This document shows positions 54,891 through 63,568 of a DNA stretch of 64,000 nucleotides, one piece after another (the stretch's first letter is position 1; each line of letters starts with the position of its first letter). A program made the position numbers and the translations under genes. The stretch covers positions 2,612 through 66,611 of the forward strand of contig JAIPUR010000003.1 in assembly GCA_020055655.1 (NCBI GenBank). The letters are read 5' to 3'. This DNA is from Methanosarcinaceae archaeon (lineage in GTDB: Archaea; Halobacteriota; Methanosarcinia; Methanosarcinales; Methanosarcinaceae). The notes below the pieces were generated by a model. The model saw only the letters and a program-made list of their open reading frames with translations. It searched no databases and was not told the DNA's origin.

Positions 54891-56102
54891 TTAAGTATTT
54901 GCATTTTTCTTTGCCAATTCAGCAAGTCTGTATCCAATTTCACGGCATTTTTCGAGGTCATCTTCATATGGTCTGAACTTTACCTGTAAACTTTCCTCTG
55001 CAAGAACGAATCTGGCAGATTCCATCTCTTTTTCCATTGCCTTTACAGCACCTCCGCCCCATCCGTATGAACCGAAAAGGAAGAAGTTCTTATCCTTTGG
55101 CCTGAGCCCTTTGATATATGTTATGAAACCTGCTATAGTGAAGAACATCCCATTGTTCATTGTTGGTGAACCGATGGCTACAACAGATGCATCCATTAAT
55201 TCTTTTATAATCATGCTCCAGTCATTTTTTCTAAGGTGGCGCAAGCGAACTTCAACATCCTTTGAGCGTACTGCTTCAGCAATTTCCATTGCCATTTTTT
55301 CAGTGCTGCCCCACATGGTGTCGTATATCATAAGGACCTTGGATCTGTTCTTCCCGCTGGCCCATTTGGCATACTCTTGGATGATCTGCTCAAATCCATT
55401 TCTCCAGATGACGCCGTGGGAAGGGGCAATCATCTTTATGTCAATGTCAAGTCCCCTTAACTTTTCAATGTACTTGAGTACTTGTCCTCCAAAAGGCATC
55501 AGGATATTAGCGTAATAAATGGCAGCATCTTCCATTACGTCATCAACTTCATCGTCAAAGCGTTTTGATGTTGCCACGTGCTGGCCAAACGAATCATTGG
55601 AGAATAGTATCCCATCTTCTATCAGATATGTCTGCATACTATCCGGCCAGTGAAGCATAGTAGCTTCTATAAACATCAACGTCTTTTTCCCAAGGTCAAC
55701 AGTATCTCCGGTCTTAACTACCTGGTAATTCCAGTTCTTGCAGCCACTTTCTTCGTAGTGACTGCTCAGTCCGGACTGACCTTTGGAACTTGTAACAAGG
55801 GTTGCATTGGGTGCATGTTCCAATATGGCCGGCAATGAACCTGAGTGGTCCATCTCCACATGGTTTGATATCACATAGTCTATTTTCGAGGGGTCAACTA
55901 TCTGTTTGATCTTTCTGATCATCTCATCGGCAAAAGGTGCTTTGACCGTGTCTATAAGTGCAATCTTCTCATCGACCACAAGATATGCGTTGTATGTGCC
56001 ACCTTTTGGTGTTTCATAACCATGAAAATCTCTTAGGTTCCAGTCGATAACACCAACCCAGTAGACACCAGGGGTAATATTCACAGGTTCAAGCTTGCTC
56101 AT
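54891..56102 (-). CDS. fprA: Flavodiiron protein, F420H2 oxidase (FprA) type
   Basis: The protein has 403 residues. An N-terminal metallo-beta-lactamase-like diiron domain carries H-x-E-x-D-H in NHVEMDHSGSLP (about 80-91) and further ligands in MLHWPDSM and SHGVIWR. A C-terminal flavodoxin domain begins near 255 (VLMIYDTMWGSTEKMA). In methanogens this enzyme reduces O2 to water with F420H2. The start is ATG 56102 with AAGGAA upstream; the frame runs on upstream into the neighbouring gene. The flanking genes are FTR and a ferritin-like protein. Confidence 0.94.
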   Translation of the reverse strand: MSKLEPVNITPGVYWVGVIDWNLRDFHGYETPKGGTYNAYLVVDEKIALIDTVKAPFADEMIRKIKQIVDPSKIDYVISNHVEMDHSGSLPAILEHAPNATLVTSSKGQSGLSSHYEESGCKNWNYQVVKTGDTVDLGKKTLMFIEATMLHWPDSMQTYLIEDGILFSNDSFGQHVATSKRFDDEVDDVMEDAAIYYANILMPFGGQVLKYIEKLRGLDIDIKMIAPSHGVIWRNGFEQIIQEYAKWASGKNRSKVLMIYDTMWGSTEKMAMEIAEAVRSKDVEVRLRHLRKNDWSMIIKELMDASVVAIGSPTMNNGMFFTIAGFITYIKGLRPKDKNFFLFGSYGWGGGAVKAMEKEMESARFVLAEESLQVKFRPYEDDLEKCREIGYRLAELAKKNANT

Positions 56103-56118
56103 GAAAATTCCTTCACAC

Positions 56119-56607
56119 TTATGTCTGCATTCTAAATTCTGTGGCGGCTTCAAGTAATTCATCGATTATGCTATAGTGCATCCTCTCTGCTGCAGCAACG
56201 TCTTCGAAGAATTTGACCTGGTTCTCATTTTCCGCTCGGTTTGCCATTTCCATGTAGAACAATTCACTTTTGTGCTCAAATCTCAAAGCAGCAAGCAGTA
56301 TGCCTATCTCCTCAAGCTCTTCGTTTGAGAATTCCTCTGTAAAAGAAGCTTTGAACTCAGGAATATGAAAATCGATTTCAGGAGTTTCTTTTGAATCTCT
56401 GAACTGTTTCAGATATTGCGCATGCTTTTCCTCTTCGTCTGCAAGGAATTTGTAAATGCTAATTGCAGCGGGATTTTTCATTTTGGATAATCTATCTAAG
56501 TAGTAAGCTCTTCCCTCTTCTTCAAGATCGATTGCCATTGCAATTGCTTCATCCATTGATTTAAGTTGATCAAGTTTTTCTACTATTTCATGTAATACAT
56601 CTTTCAT
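56119..56607 (-). CDS. Rubrerythrin-like ferritin-family diiron protein
   Basis: A four-helix bundle of 162 residues. Ligand motifs are DLEEEGRAYY (about 27-36), DEEEKHAQYL (about 56-65), RFEHKSELFYMEM (about 109-121) and AAERMHYSII (about 138-147), giving the paired E-x2-H pattern of a peroxide-reducing diiron site. The C-terminal rubredoxin domain of classical rubrerythrin is missing. It is 16 nt upstream of fprA on the same strand, so an O2/H2O2 detoxification operon is likely. Confidence 0.9.
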   Translation of the reverse strand: MKDVLHEIVEKLDQLKSMDEAIAMAIDLEEEGRAYYLDRLSKMKNPAAISIYKFLADEEEKHAQYLKQFRDSKETPEIDFHIPEFKASFTEEFSNEELEEIGILLAALRFEHKSELFYMEMANRAENENQVKFFEDVAAAERMHYSIIDELLEAATEFRMQT

Positions 56608-56789
56608 CTAAGAGCCTCCGAAAGGGATCAATGTTCTTGCATGTCCTCCACTATCTCAAGATAAGCTTTCTGCTTAAGATAATGTACTAAAAAGAATCCC
56701 CCTGTATAATATCTATTCAGTTTTGGCTTAATATACCTTTCGAGAACTTCATTTCACCAATTGCTGTTGGTATTGATTACTTTAATATA

Positions 56790-57410
56790 AAACGAAGAGA
56801 ACATGTATCTTTGATTGGAAAGCCATTCTTTTCACCGGCTCCTTTGCTAATAGGAAAGCACTATACCAGGAACCGTAATTTTGAAGGTGTTGTTTATGAG
56901 ATGCTTGCATTCACAGCTGTTAGTGACCAGACTTCGAACAATGAGTTTTTGCTTAATGATGTACATGCATCATGGTCAAATGGAAGTGATCCTTCGTATA
57001 AGCCTCTGGTAAATGCAACGGCTACTTACAATCTGAGCTTTGTGGCACATAACAATACAAATACATTTCTTGTATCTTGGTTAACATGGGGCATGGACTG
57101 TTGATGATGCGCCTCTCTTTGTTCAATGTACTCTCAATGAGAACAGTGGAAGCACCGCTTACGATCTTGCAGGAAATAATAATGCTATAATATATGGTGC
57201 AAGCTGGAGTAGTTGAATGGTCAGCTAATATAGCACCTGGTACTAGCATGCGCGCAGGTAGTTCACTGGTGGTAGGCCAGGAGCAGAATTCTCTTGGTGC
57301 TGGATCTGTTGGCTACCAAGGTATACCGTGGGCAGATGGATGAAATAAGGATATATAATAAGGTATTGGCAGCTGTAGATATTCTACAACATTTTTATAG
57401 AATAAACCAT
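56790..57410 (+). pseudogene. Decayed surface protein with LamG/pentraxin-like domain
   Basis: The 940-bp gap before the inositol-phosphate synthase gene holds a broken gene. One frame (56811-57104) encodes a 97-residue piece ending LVSWLTWGMDC. A second frame from about 57090 reads DAPLFVQCTLNENSGSTAYD and then AGNNNAIIYGASW before a stop. A third from about 57208 reads SSLVVGQEQNSLGAGSVG. A fourth near 57333 reads GQMDEIRIYNKVL, a classic LamG end. At least three frame changes are needed. Such domains are common in methanogen surface adhesins. Confidence 0.75.
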
Positions 57411-57545
57411 ATGTGGGTGGATTCTAATAAAAAAGGATTCCATCTGCTATGTTTGGATACCTTTTTATTTTATTCCCTATATCTGTTTATTACATTTTAG
57501 CAGTACATTTAATGAATCGTATTTGCTACTCAGCGGGGATATTCA

Positions 57546-58649
57546 ATGGACAGGATAAAAATTGCAATTGTAGGTATTGGAAATTGTGCAAGCTCTTTGA
57601 TACAGGGTATCGAGTATTATCGGAAAAAAAAGGAAAGCGATGCAATAGGCCTTATGAATTGGGACATTGCTGGTTACAAACCATTTGATATTGAAGTGGT
57701 TGCAGCATTTGATATTGATACACGTAAGGTAGGCAAGGATGTTGCAGAGGCTATATTTGCATTACCAAATTGCACGACTGTCTTCTGTGAAGATGTTCCA
57801 CTTAACGGTGTATTGGTCAAAATGGGCTGTTTACTTGATGGCTATTCAGAGCATATGGGTGGTTTTGATGAGAAAAGAACCTTTGTTCCCTCAAAAGAAC
57901 CGGCAGCTGACAAAGATTCTGTTGTTCAGGAACTGAGGGATTCCGGTGCCGATATATTGTTGAACTATCTTCCGGTGGGTTCAGAAAAAGCCAGCAAGTT
58001 CTATGCGGATTGTGCACTTGACGCAGGTGTAGCATTGGTCAATAATATGCCTGTGTTCATTGCAAGTGATCCAGAATGGGCTACAAGATTTGAAGAAAAA
58101 GGAATTCCTGTAATTGGTGATGACATAAAGGCACAACTTGGTGCTACCATTACTCACAGAACACTTGCAGATCTGTTCCATAAACGCGGTGTGAAGCTGG
58201 AAAGGACATACCAGCTCAATACCGGTGGGAATACTGATTTTCTTAATATGCTCAACCGCAGCAGGCTTGCTTCTAAGAAAGAATCAAAAACTGAAGCTGT
58301 GCAATCTGTCAGCGGACAGAGGCTGGATGATGATAATATCCATGTGGGGCCAAGTGATTATGTGGCCTGGCAGAATGATAATAAGGTCTGCTTCCTGAGG
58401 ATGGAAGGTAAGCTTTTCGGCGATGTACCAATGAATATCGAATTGCGACTCTCGGTGGAAGACTCTCCAAATTCAGCAGGCGTTGTGATCGATGCAATAA
58501 GGTGTTGCAAAATAGCACTTGATAGGGGCATTGGTGGTGCTCTTAATTCGCCATCATCGTATTTTATGAAACATCCTCCGATCCAGTTCAGTGATGATGA
58601 AGCTCACCTAATGACAACGGAGTTTATTAAAGGTAGCAGGGATCGATAG
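57546..58649 (+). CDS. Inositol-3-phosphate synthase
   Basis: The enzyme turns glucose-6-phosphate into 1L-myo-inositol-1-phosphate, the head group of archaeal phosphoinositol ether lipids. It has 367 residues. The NAD fold IAIVGIGNCASSLIQGIEYY (6-25), NNMPVFIASDPEWA, GDDIKAQLGAT and the catalytic-lysine region LNTGGNTDFLNML mark the archaeal/actinobacterial family. The ATG is at 57546; no strong Shine-Dalgarno is seen. It appears monocistronic. Confidence 0.94.
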   Translation: MDRIKIAIVGIGNCASSLIQGIEYYRKKKESDAIGLMNWDIAGYKPFDIEVVAAFDIDTRKVGKDVAEAIFALPNCTTVFCEDVPLNGVLVKMGCLLDGYSEHMGGFDEKRTFVPSKEPAADKDSVVQELRDSGADILLNYLPVGSEKASKFYADCALDAGVALVNNMPVFIASDPEWATRFEEKGIPVIGDDIKAQLGATITHRTLADLFHKRGVKLERTYQLNTGGNTDFLNMLNRSRLASKKESKTEAVQSVSGQRLDDDNIHVGPSDYVAWQNDNKVCFLRMEGKLFGDVPMNIELRLSVEDSPNSAGVVIDAIRCCKIALDRGIGGALNSPSSYFMKHPPIQFSDDEAHLMTTEFIKGSRDR

Positions 58650-58700
58650 ATTGTTAGCTGCTCATCTTCGAAGATAATAACAAAACATTGTGTACTCACC

Positions 58701-59534
58701 ATGAACCTTGCAGAGATCGGAAAAAAACGCCGTATATTCGGCATTGATTTTAGCGGTGCAAAAAGTGCCTGCAGTAAGATCTGGATCACGGAAGGTTTCA
58801 TGGATGTTGGGACATTTCGGGTCTTGAAATGCTATCCAATAAAGGATATTGTTCCTAATGGCCATACAAAGGCAGATATGCATGCTTGTTTGTTTGCTTT
58901 GAAAGAACTAATTGCTCATAGCAATGATGCAATTTTTGGTGCAGACCTTGCTTTTAGCATCCCTCATGATTTAATGAATTTTGATAAATGGGAATCTTTC
59001 GTACTGGATTTTCCGCAAAGGTATTCGTCTGCTGAACAATTTCGCAATGATCTCCGTTCGGTCACAGGCAATGTGGAATTAAAACGGCTTACTGATCTCC
59101 AGGTAAAAGCCCCATTCTCTTTGTATAACTTATGGGTTTATCGACAGACATACTTTGCAATTCGGGATATTGTTAATCCTCTTTTAGTGGAAGGATCGGC
59201 ATCTATACTACCACTACAAAAAGCATCCGATGATCGGGCGTGGATCATGGAGATATGCCCTGCTTCTCTGCTTAAACAGGAGGGTCTTTATAATTCATAC
59301 AAAGGCAGATCTGAAAAAGAAAGAAGCTCTCGTGAATTTATCCTTGAAAAGTTGATCGAAAAAGGTCTCTCTTTAAACTCTGATATTAAAGCAAAGATAC
59401 TGAAAAATAGTGAAGGGGATGCATTAGATAGCTTAATAGCCGCATTTACGACATCCCTTGTAGTTCCCAGATTAGATGACATCATGTCGGATATTCCTGA
59501 CATATGTTTTCTGGAAGGCTACACCTTTCTCTAA
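58701..59534 (+). CDS. DUF429 family protein (RNase H-like fold)
   Basis: The protein has 277 residues. The N-terminal FGIDFSGAKSA (about 13-23), with an aspartate on strand 1, EICPASLLK (about 174-182) and GDALDSLIAAFT (about 236-247) are the three acidic motifs of the DUF429 family, which resembles an RNase H-fold nuclease. The biochemical role is not established. It begins 51 nt after the inositol-phosphate synthase gene and converges on afpA. Confidence 0.82.
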   Translation: MNLAEIGKKRRIFGIDFSGAKSACSKIWITEGFMDVGTFRVLKCYPIKDIVPNGHTKADMHACLFALKELIAHSNDAIFGADLAFSIPHDLMNFDKWESFVLDFPQRYSSAEQFRNDLRSVTGNVELKRLTDLQVKAPFSLYNLWVYRQTYFAIRDIVNPLLVEGSASILPLQKASDDRAWIMEICPASLLKQEGLYNSYKGRSEKERSSREFILEKLIEKGLSLNSDIKAKILKNSEGDALDSLIAAFTTSLVVPRLDDIMSDIPDICFLEGYTFL

Positions 59535-59544
59535 TCCGTTCATA

Positions 59545-60090
59545 TTATGTTTTGCTAATACCAAGGACTTCGTAGATGTCCTCGGGTTTTTCAAGCACCG
59601 TGATGTTTTCCATTTCCTCCAGCTTTTCGGAGTTCAAAACATCAATCTCTCTCATTTTAAGTTCCATGACCTTTCCTTCAGGTGAAAATGTCTTCACAGT
59701 TCCTCTTTTCTGATCAACCGGTATTATGTATATTGGTGTATCACCTTTTGCGGTTTGTGCAACTACATTTGTAACGAGCGTATCTGCAACACCGTGTACT
59801 ATCTTTGCAACACTGTTTGCAGTTGCAGGTGCAATAATGAGAGCATCATAGTATCCTATCTGTAGTGGACCTGCAATAAATGGTGAATTTGGGCCGGCAC
59901 CAACTTTGAAATTGGTAAAATCCTTCTGGATATCATGCCACATTTGGTACCATTTCATAACGGTCTCTCCTTCTTTTGAGAGGAAGACCATTATTTCAAG
60001 ATTGCTTTTTTCTTTGATATCTACCATGATATCATATGTTTCCTTAATTAGATCTCCAGATCCTGTAATTCCCCATGCTATCCTTTTCAT
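59545..60090 (-). CDS. Archaeoflavoprotein AfpA/DmrB family
   Basis: An FMN protein of 181 residues in the flavoprotein (Pfam) superfamily. The N-terminal WGITGSGDLIKETYDI (about 6-21), GAGPNSPFIAGPLQIG (about 65-80) and APATANSVAKIVHGVAD (about 88-104) match archaeoflavoproteins. AfpA of Archaeoglobus accepts electrons from ferredoxin; the related DmrB reduces dihydromethanopterin. Here it ends the ferredoxin-Isf-FNR-AfpA operon, and the ferredoxin link fits AfpA. DmrB function remains an alternative. Confidence 0.88.
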   Translation of the reverse strand: MKRIAWGITGSGDLIKETYDIMVDIKEKSNLEIMVFLSKEGETVMKWYQMWHDIQKDFTNFKVGAGPNSPFIAGPLQIGYYDALIIAPATANSVAKIVHGVADTLVTNVVAQTAKGDTPIYIIPVDQKRGTVKTFSPEGKVMELKMREIDVLNSEKLEEMENITVLEKPEDIYEVLGISKT

Positions 60091-60114
60091 ACTATGTTCT
60101 CCCTTATCTACGAT

Positions 60115-60813
60115 TTAGTATCCTAATAGTGATTCTTTCCTGATCATTTCGTCAGCAACATTCATTGATCGTAACATTTCTACCACGGAATCCACCATGG
60201 GAGGTGGTCCGCAAATATAAAAAACTCTTTCTGCATAGTCTGGAATTTCCTTATGGATCAACGTATCACATATTCTACCATTACATCCTGGCCATTCATC
60301 GGATGCCCGGGTTAACGTGTCCAATACAGAAATATTGGAATTATTCGACATTATTTCCTGTAGTTCATCAGCAAATACAATGTCATTTTCAGTTTTGTTA
60401 CTGCAAATGAGTTTGATGTCCACATCCATTTTCATATCAGCACAAGATCTGCATATGCTGATCATCGGTGTGATGCCAATACCCCCACTTAGGAGTGCAA
60501 TTTTATCATATTCGCCTTCAAAAGTGAATTTACCATATGGTTTACTGATGATGATTTCATCTCCAATTTCTATTCCATCAAGAGCATTGGAAAATTCATG
60601 TCCTGTAAGCTTCTTGGTAAATTCTATATGATCTTTTTCAGTGGGGCTGCTGGAAAGTGTAAATGGTTTGCTGGCGTTTTTTCCATCGATCACCAGTGTG
60701 ATAATTACGTATTGTCCAGCCTTGTACTCGAAACCATCCGGTCTTGCGAACCTGAAGCTCTTTACATCATGGCTGCGCTTTATAATTTCAGTGACCGTTT
60801 CTGTGTATTTCAA
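60115..60813 (-). CDS. Ferredoxin-NADP reductase-like flavoprotein
   Basis: The protein has 232 residues. The FAD domain shows GFEYKAGQYVII (about 27-38) and SKPFTLSSSP (the R-x-Y-S motif is KPFTLS here). The NAD(P) domain shows LLSGGIGITPMIS (about 107-119) and the terminal FYICGPPPMVDSVV (about 198-211). No 2Fe-2S domain is attached. It should move electrons between NAD(P)H and the ferredoxin or flavoproteins of its operon. Four nt separate its start from the isf stop. Confidence 0.88.
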   Translation of the reverse strand: MKYTETVTEIIKRSHDVKSFRFARPDGFEYKAGQYVIITLVIDGKNASKPFTLSSSPTEKDHIEFTKKLTGHEFSNALDGIEIGDEIIISKPYGKFTFEGEYDKIALLSGGIGITPMISICRSCADMKMDVDIKLICSNKTENDIVFADELQEIMSNNSNISVLDTLTRASDEWPGCNGRICDTLIHKEIPDYAERVFYICGPPPMVDSVVEMLRSMNVADEMIRKESLLGY

Positions 60814-60817
60814 AGTA

Positions 60818-61444
60818 TTATTCCTCTTCCATCTTTTTGATCATCTGGGCTGTTGTAATTACCTTTTTCATTGTTCTACGCAGGCTGCGCAGGCCTTCTG
60901 AATCTTCAGCGGCTCCCTCTGCACCCTTGTCATGTGACCAGAATGTTCCTCCAAGATTTGAGCCAAAAGATCCTCCTGCAACAGGTATCATTTCACTGAT
61001 CACGTAGAAATTATGTATCGTCTGAATGGCAGGTTCCTGCCCGCCTACTCTATCTCCACCCACAGCAGCAGCCGCTCCTACCTTATTCAAAAAGACTTTA
61101 GGGTCACGTGCAACGATTGCCCTGCATCTGTCCATGATGGTTTTTGTCTGGGCACTGAGGGTGCCCTGATAGACGGGAGTGCCAATGATCCATGCATCAG
61201 CCCACATCATCTTGTCATAAAGTTCTACAATATCATCTTTGTGGACGCAACCTTGTTTATTGCGTATGCAGTAATCGCAGTGGATGCAAAAGTTCATTTT
61301 CTTTCCGCTTGCAGAGAAATAGTCGATCTCAACTCCGAATTCCTCCTCTGCGTATTTTAAAGCTTCTTTGACAACATAATCCGTTGATTTTTTTCTGGGG
61401 CTTCCTGAAATACCCAGCAAACGGATCTTTGGCCGATCGGACAT
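60818..61444 (-). CDS. Iron-sulfur flavoprotein Isf
   Basis: The protein has 208 residues with a flavodoxin-like FMN domain. LLGISGSPRKKSTDYVV (about 9-25) is the phosphate loop, and a compact [4Fe-4S] motif C53-X2-C56-X2-C59-X6-C66 is inserted. In Methanosarcina thermophila Isf takes electrons from ferredoxin and can reduce O2 or H2O2. I chose ATG 61444 behind CGGAGTG; the frame extends into the ferredoxin gene. It is the second gene of the redox operon. Confidence 0.93.
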   Translation of the reverse strand: MSDRPKIRLLGISGSPRKKSTDYVVKEALKYAEEEFGVEIDYFSASGKKMNFCIHCDYCIRNKQGCVHKDDIVELYDKMMWADAWIIGTPVYQGTLSAQTKTIMDRCRAIVARDPKVFLNKVGAAAAVGGDRVGGQEPAIQTIHNFYVISEMIPVAGGSFGSNLGGTFWSHDKGAEGAAEDSEGLRSLRRTMKKVITTAQMIKKMEEE

Positions 61445-61463
61445 TTTTGACACTCCGTTATTT

Positions 61464-61655
61464 TTAATCAAGTGTTATTGCTTCTGCAGGGCAGGCATCA
61501 ACACAGGTTCCACATTCTACACAGTCATCAGGTCTTGCAATGACGGATTTCAAATCGCCATTTTCATCTTCCTCGATGTCTATAACGTCTAATGGACATG
61601 CTTCTGCACATGCTCCTATTCCTTCGCATATGTTCGTATCTACTTTTGATGGCAT
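61464..61655 (-). CDS. Ferredoxin with one incomplete cluster motif
   Basis: The protein has 63 residues with two ferredoxin repeats. The second motif is complete (C45, C48, C51, C55 followed by P). The first has C10, C16 and C20 but Ile13 where a cysteine is expected. It may therefore hold one [3Fe-4S] (or a labile site) and one [4Fe-4S] cluster. It begins the operon ferredoxin-isf-FNR-afpA and is the likely shared electron carrier. The gap to isf is 19 nt. Confidence 0.92.
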   Translation of the reverse strand: MPSKVDTNICEGIGACAEACPLDVIDIEEDENGDLKSVIARPDDCVECGTCVDACPAEAITLD

Positions 61656-61670
61656 TTCAGTCCTCTTTTT

Positions 61671-63038
61671 TTAATTTCTCTTTCTTTTGAATAGTTGCGC
61701 GATGGCAATGAAAGCTGCTATCGCTGATAATCCGGCAAAACCAGGCGCATTTTCAGTTCTGGACTCGGGGTCAGATTCAGGATCATAGATCGTTCCTGAG
61801 CTTTTTACCATGTCAACAACAGGAACTTCATGTACTCCATCATCGAAAAGATGGTCTATAAGGTCCTGTGGTGCAGATCTGTATTTCAGGGTGGCTTCAA
61901 CAGCTACAGGATATCTTACATCTTCAGGTATTGTGAATATGTATTCTTCAGTCACTGTTTCCTTTGGACCGATCCTGTTATCGGCAAGAACTCTGTCCGC
62001 AAGCCAGAACTTAATGGTTTCATTGCCTTTCTCATTTCCAAGCACATTATTGTAAATAATAGTTTCTTCATCAATGCTTCCTGATCCATCAAGTCCACCA
62101 GTGACATATATTCTATTATTCTCACTGTCTGTGGCCTTGAATTCAAGCCATATTTGCCTGATCTCGGATACGCCAGTTGGGAGGTTATGCCCTGCTCCGG
62201 AATTAGTGATCTGAACATTTACTGCTACATTTTCTCCGACACTTGCAGTTTCAGGGACATCTACCTCAAGAGTTGCAGCCTTTTGCAATCTTTCAATTGC
62301 CAGTCCTTTTTCTTTTTCTGCACCCATCATTTCTGTTATAAACACATTTCCTCCAACTATGCTGTGTTGTGATATATGTTCTCTTTTTGGTGCACCAGAG
62401 CCAGCTCTGCCGGGATTTGCTTCAAATTCAGTAATTCCGGGTGTCATGTGGCAGTCCTGACAATCTACATCTTCATCAGCATAAGAACTGTTTTTCCATG
62501 TGCTATATGTATCATCAATGACAAGTCCATTGACTGGATGAATTACTTCATGACACATTCCACAGAATTCTGACCTTGTCTGTAGCTCCAGGTATTGTGA
62601 ATCATGAAAAGCTGATCTGGAATCATTGAAAGGTCCCCATTTAGTGTCGCCGGGGCTGAGAGTAAATACTCCATTTCCAATACCGGCACTTTCTGATATG
62701 GTATGGCAGAAATCACAGTTAACTCCTGTCTTTGCAATTTCACTCATTTGTGAGCCGTCAATTGGTGGTATCTCTTCTGCAACCACTCCTATGGGTGTAT
62801 GACAACGTGAGCAGAATGTGTCAACAAGCCCGTCTGTATCTTTACTTGCGGCTTCGACTTCTTTTTGGTAAAAGGGGTCAGTGTACGCATAAGAGTGCAT
62901 GGTGCCTTCCCATTCGATGTGTGTGATGGCATGGCAGCTTTTACATTTTTCATTTGATGTGAATTCATCAGATGTGTACTCTCCTGGTGCCGTTGGCTCT
63001 GCTGCATGAGCGCAAAATGCCAGTGCTATCATTGTCAT
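61671..63038 (-). CDS. Exported pentaheme cytochrome c with PGF-CTERM-like tail
   Basis: The product has 455 residues from the ATG at 63038. Five C-x2-C-H haem sites are at 32, 76, 108, 159 and 193 in the N-terminal half, related to the c554 family. A beta-rich domain follows (about 250-425). The C-terminus is a P-G-F motif, a helix and RKRN, the PGF-CTERM signal for archaeosortase anchoring. The visible leader is too short: the signal-peptide frame runs on to 63075, where a G5 tract separates it from an ATG at 63087 (see finding). The cytochrome would face the outside and could exchange electrons there. The soluble redox operon follows 15 nt downstream. Confidence 0.88.
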   Translation of the reverse strand: MTMIALAFCAHAAEPTAPGEYTSDEFTSNEKCKSCHAITHIEWEGTMHSYAYTDPFYQKEVEAASKDTDGLVDTFCSRCHTPIGVVAEEIPPIDGSQMSEIAKTGVNCDFCHTISESAGIGNGVFTLSPGDTKWGPFNDSRSAFHDSQYLELQTRSEFCGMCHEVIHPVNGLVIDDTYSTWKNSSYADEDVDCQDCHMTPGITEFEANPGRAGSGAPKREHISQHSIVGGNVFITEMMGAEKEKGLAIERLQKAATLEVDVPETASVGENVAVNVQITNSGAGHNLPTGVSEIRQIWLEFKATDSENNRIYVTGGLDGSGSIDEETIIYNNVLGNEKGNETIKFWLADRVLADNRIGPKETVTEEYIFTIPEDVRYPVAVEATLKYRSAPQDLIDHLFDDGVHEVPVVDMVKSSGTIYDPESDPESRTENAPGFAGLSAIAAFIAIAQLFKRKRN

Positions 63039-63135
63039 GAAAAAAAGTACCAGTACTCTGGAATTAATGCTAGATCCCCCTTGTCATTAATTATAGGATT
63101 ATTTTATGTTTGAACCAATTGATCAAGGTATGAAA

Positions 63136-63152
63136 AGGGATTGAAAATCCCT
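63136..63152 (-). terminator. Terminator after the AhpD-like gene
   Basis: On the minus strand AGGGATT, loop TTC, AATCCCT is a perfect 7-bp stem followed by TTTC. It lies 21 nt past the stop at 63174 and separates this gene from the cytochrome. Confidence 0.65.
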
Positions 63153-63173
63153 CTTTTACCTTTTACTTTCAGT

Positions 63174-63533
63174 TTATTTCAGTAATTTCAGCGCATCTTT
63201 ACATGCCGCAACTGCAGGAGCACCGGATGTTATGAAAATGATATCCATAGCTTCCATTATCTCTTCTTTCGTGACTCCATTGTTAAGTGCGCTTTTCATC
63301 TGTGATACAACACACTTTTCGCACTGCTTGGATGCAACAACTGCAAGTGCCATAAGTATCTTTGTCTTTGCAGAAAGTGCTCCGTCTTTGAGCAAACTGT
63401 GGTTACACATGTTGTATTTGTTCAAAAATTCAGAATCAAGATCATGTAGAACATTTAATATTTCAGGCGTGAACCCTAATTTGTCCGACATATCCCCTAC
63501 TAATTCTTTTCCACACTTGTCTCCTGTACACAT
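63174..63533 (-). CDS. Carboxymuconolactone decarboxylase/AhpD-like protein
   Basis: A helical protein of 119 residues. The redox motif C71-E-K-C74 is present, but the histidine that follows in AhpD (C-x2-C-x3-H) is Gln78. Additional cysteines C2, C7 and C43 are unusual. It probably handles thiol or peroxide chemistry; decarboxylase activity is unlikely. Its own terminator ends the transcript. It lies between the DUF2180 genes and the cytochrome. Confidence 0.85.
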   Translation of the reverse strand: MCTGDKCGKELVGDMSDKLGFTPEILNVLHDLDSEFLNKYNMCNHSLLKDGALSAKTKILMALAVVASKQCEKCVVSQMKSALNNGVTKEEIMEAMDIIFITSGAPAVAACKDALKLLK

Positions 63534-63568
63534 ATTTTATCTCTCCTTCTCCTTGTTAAATACAAATC

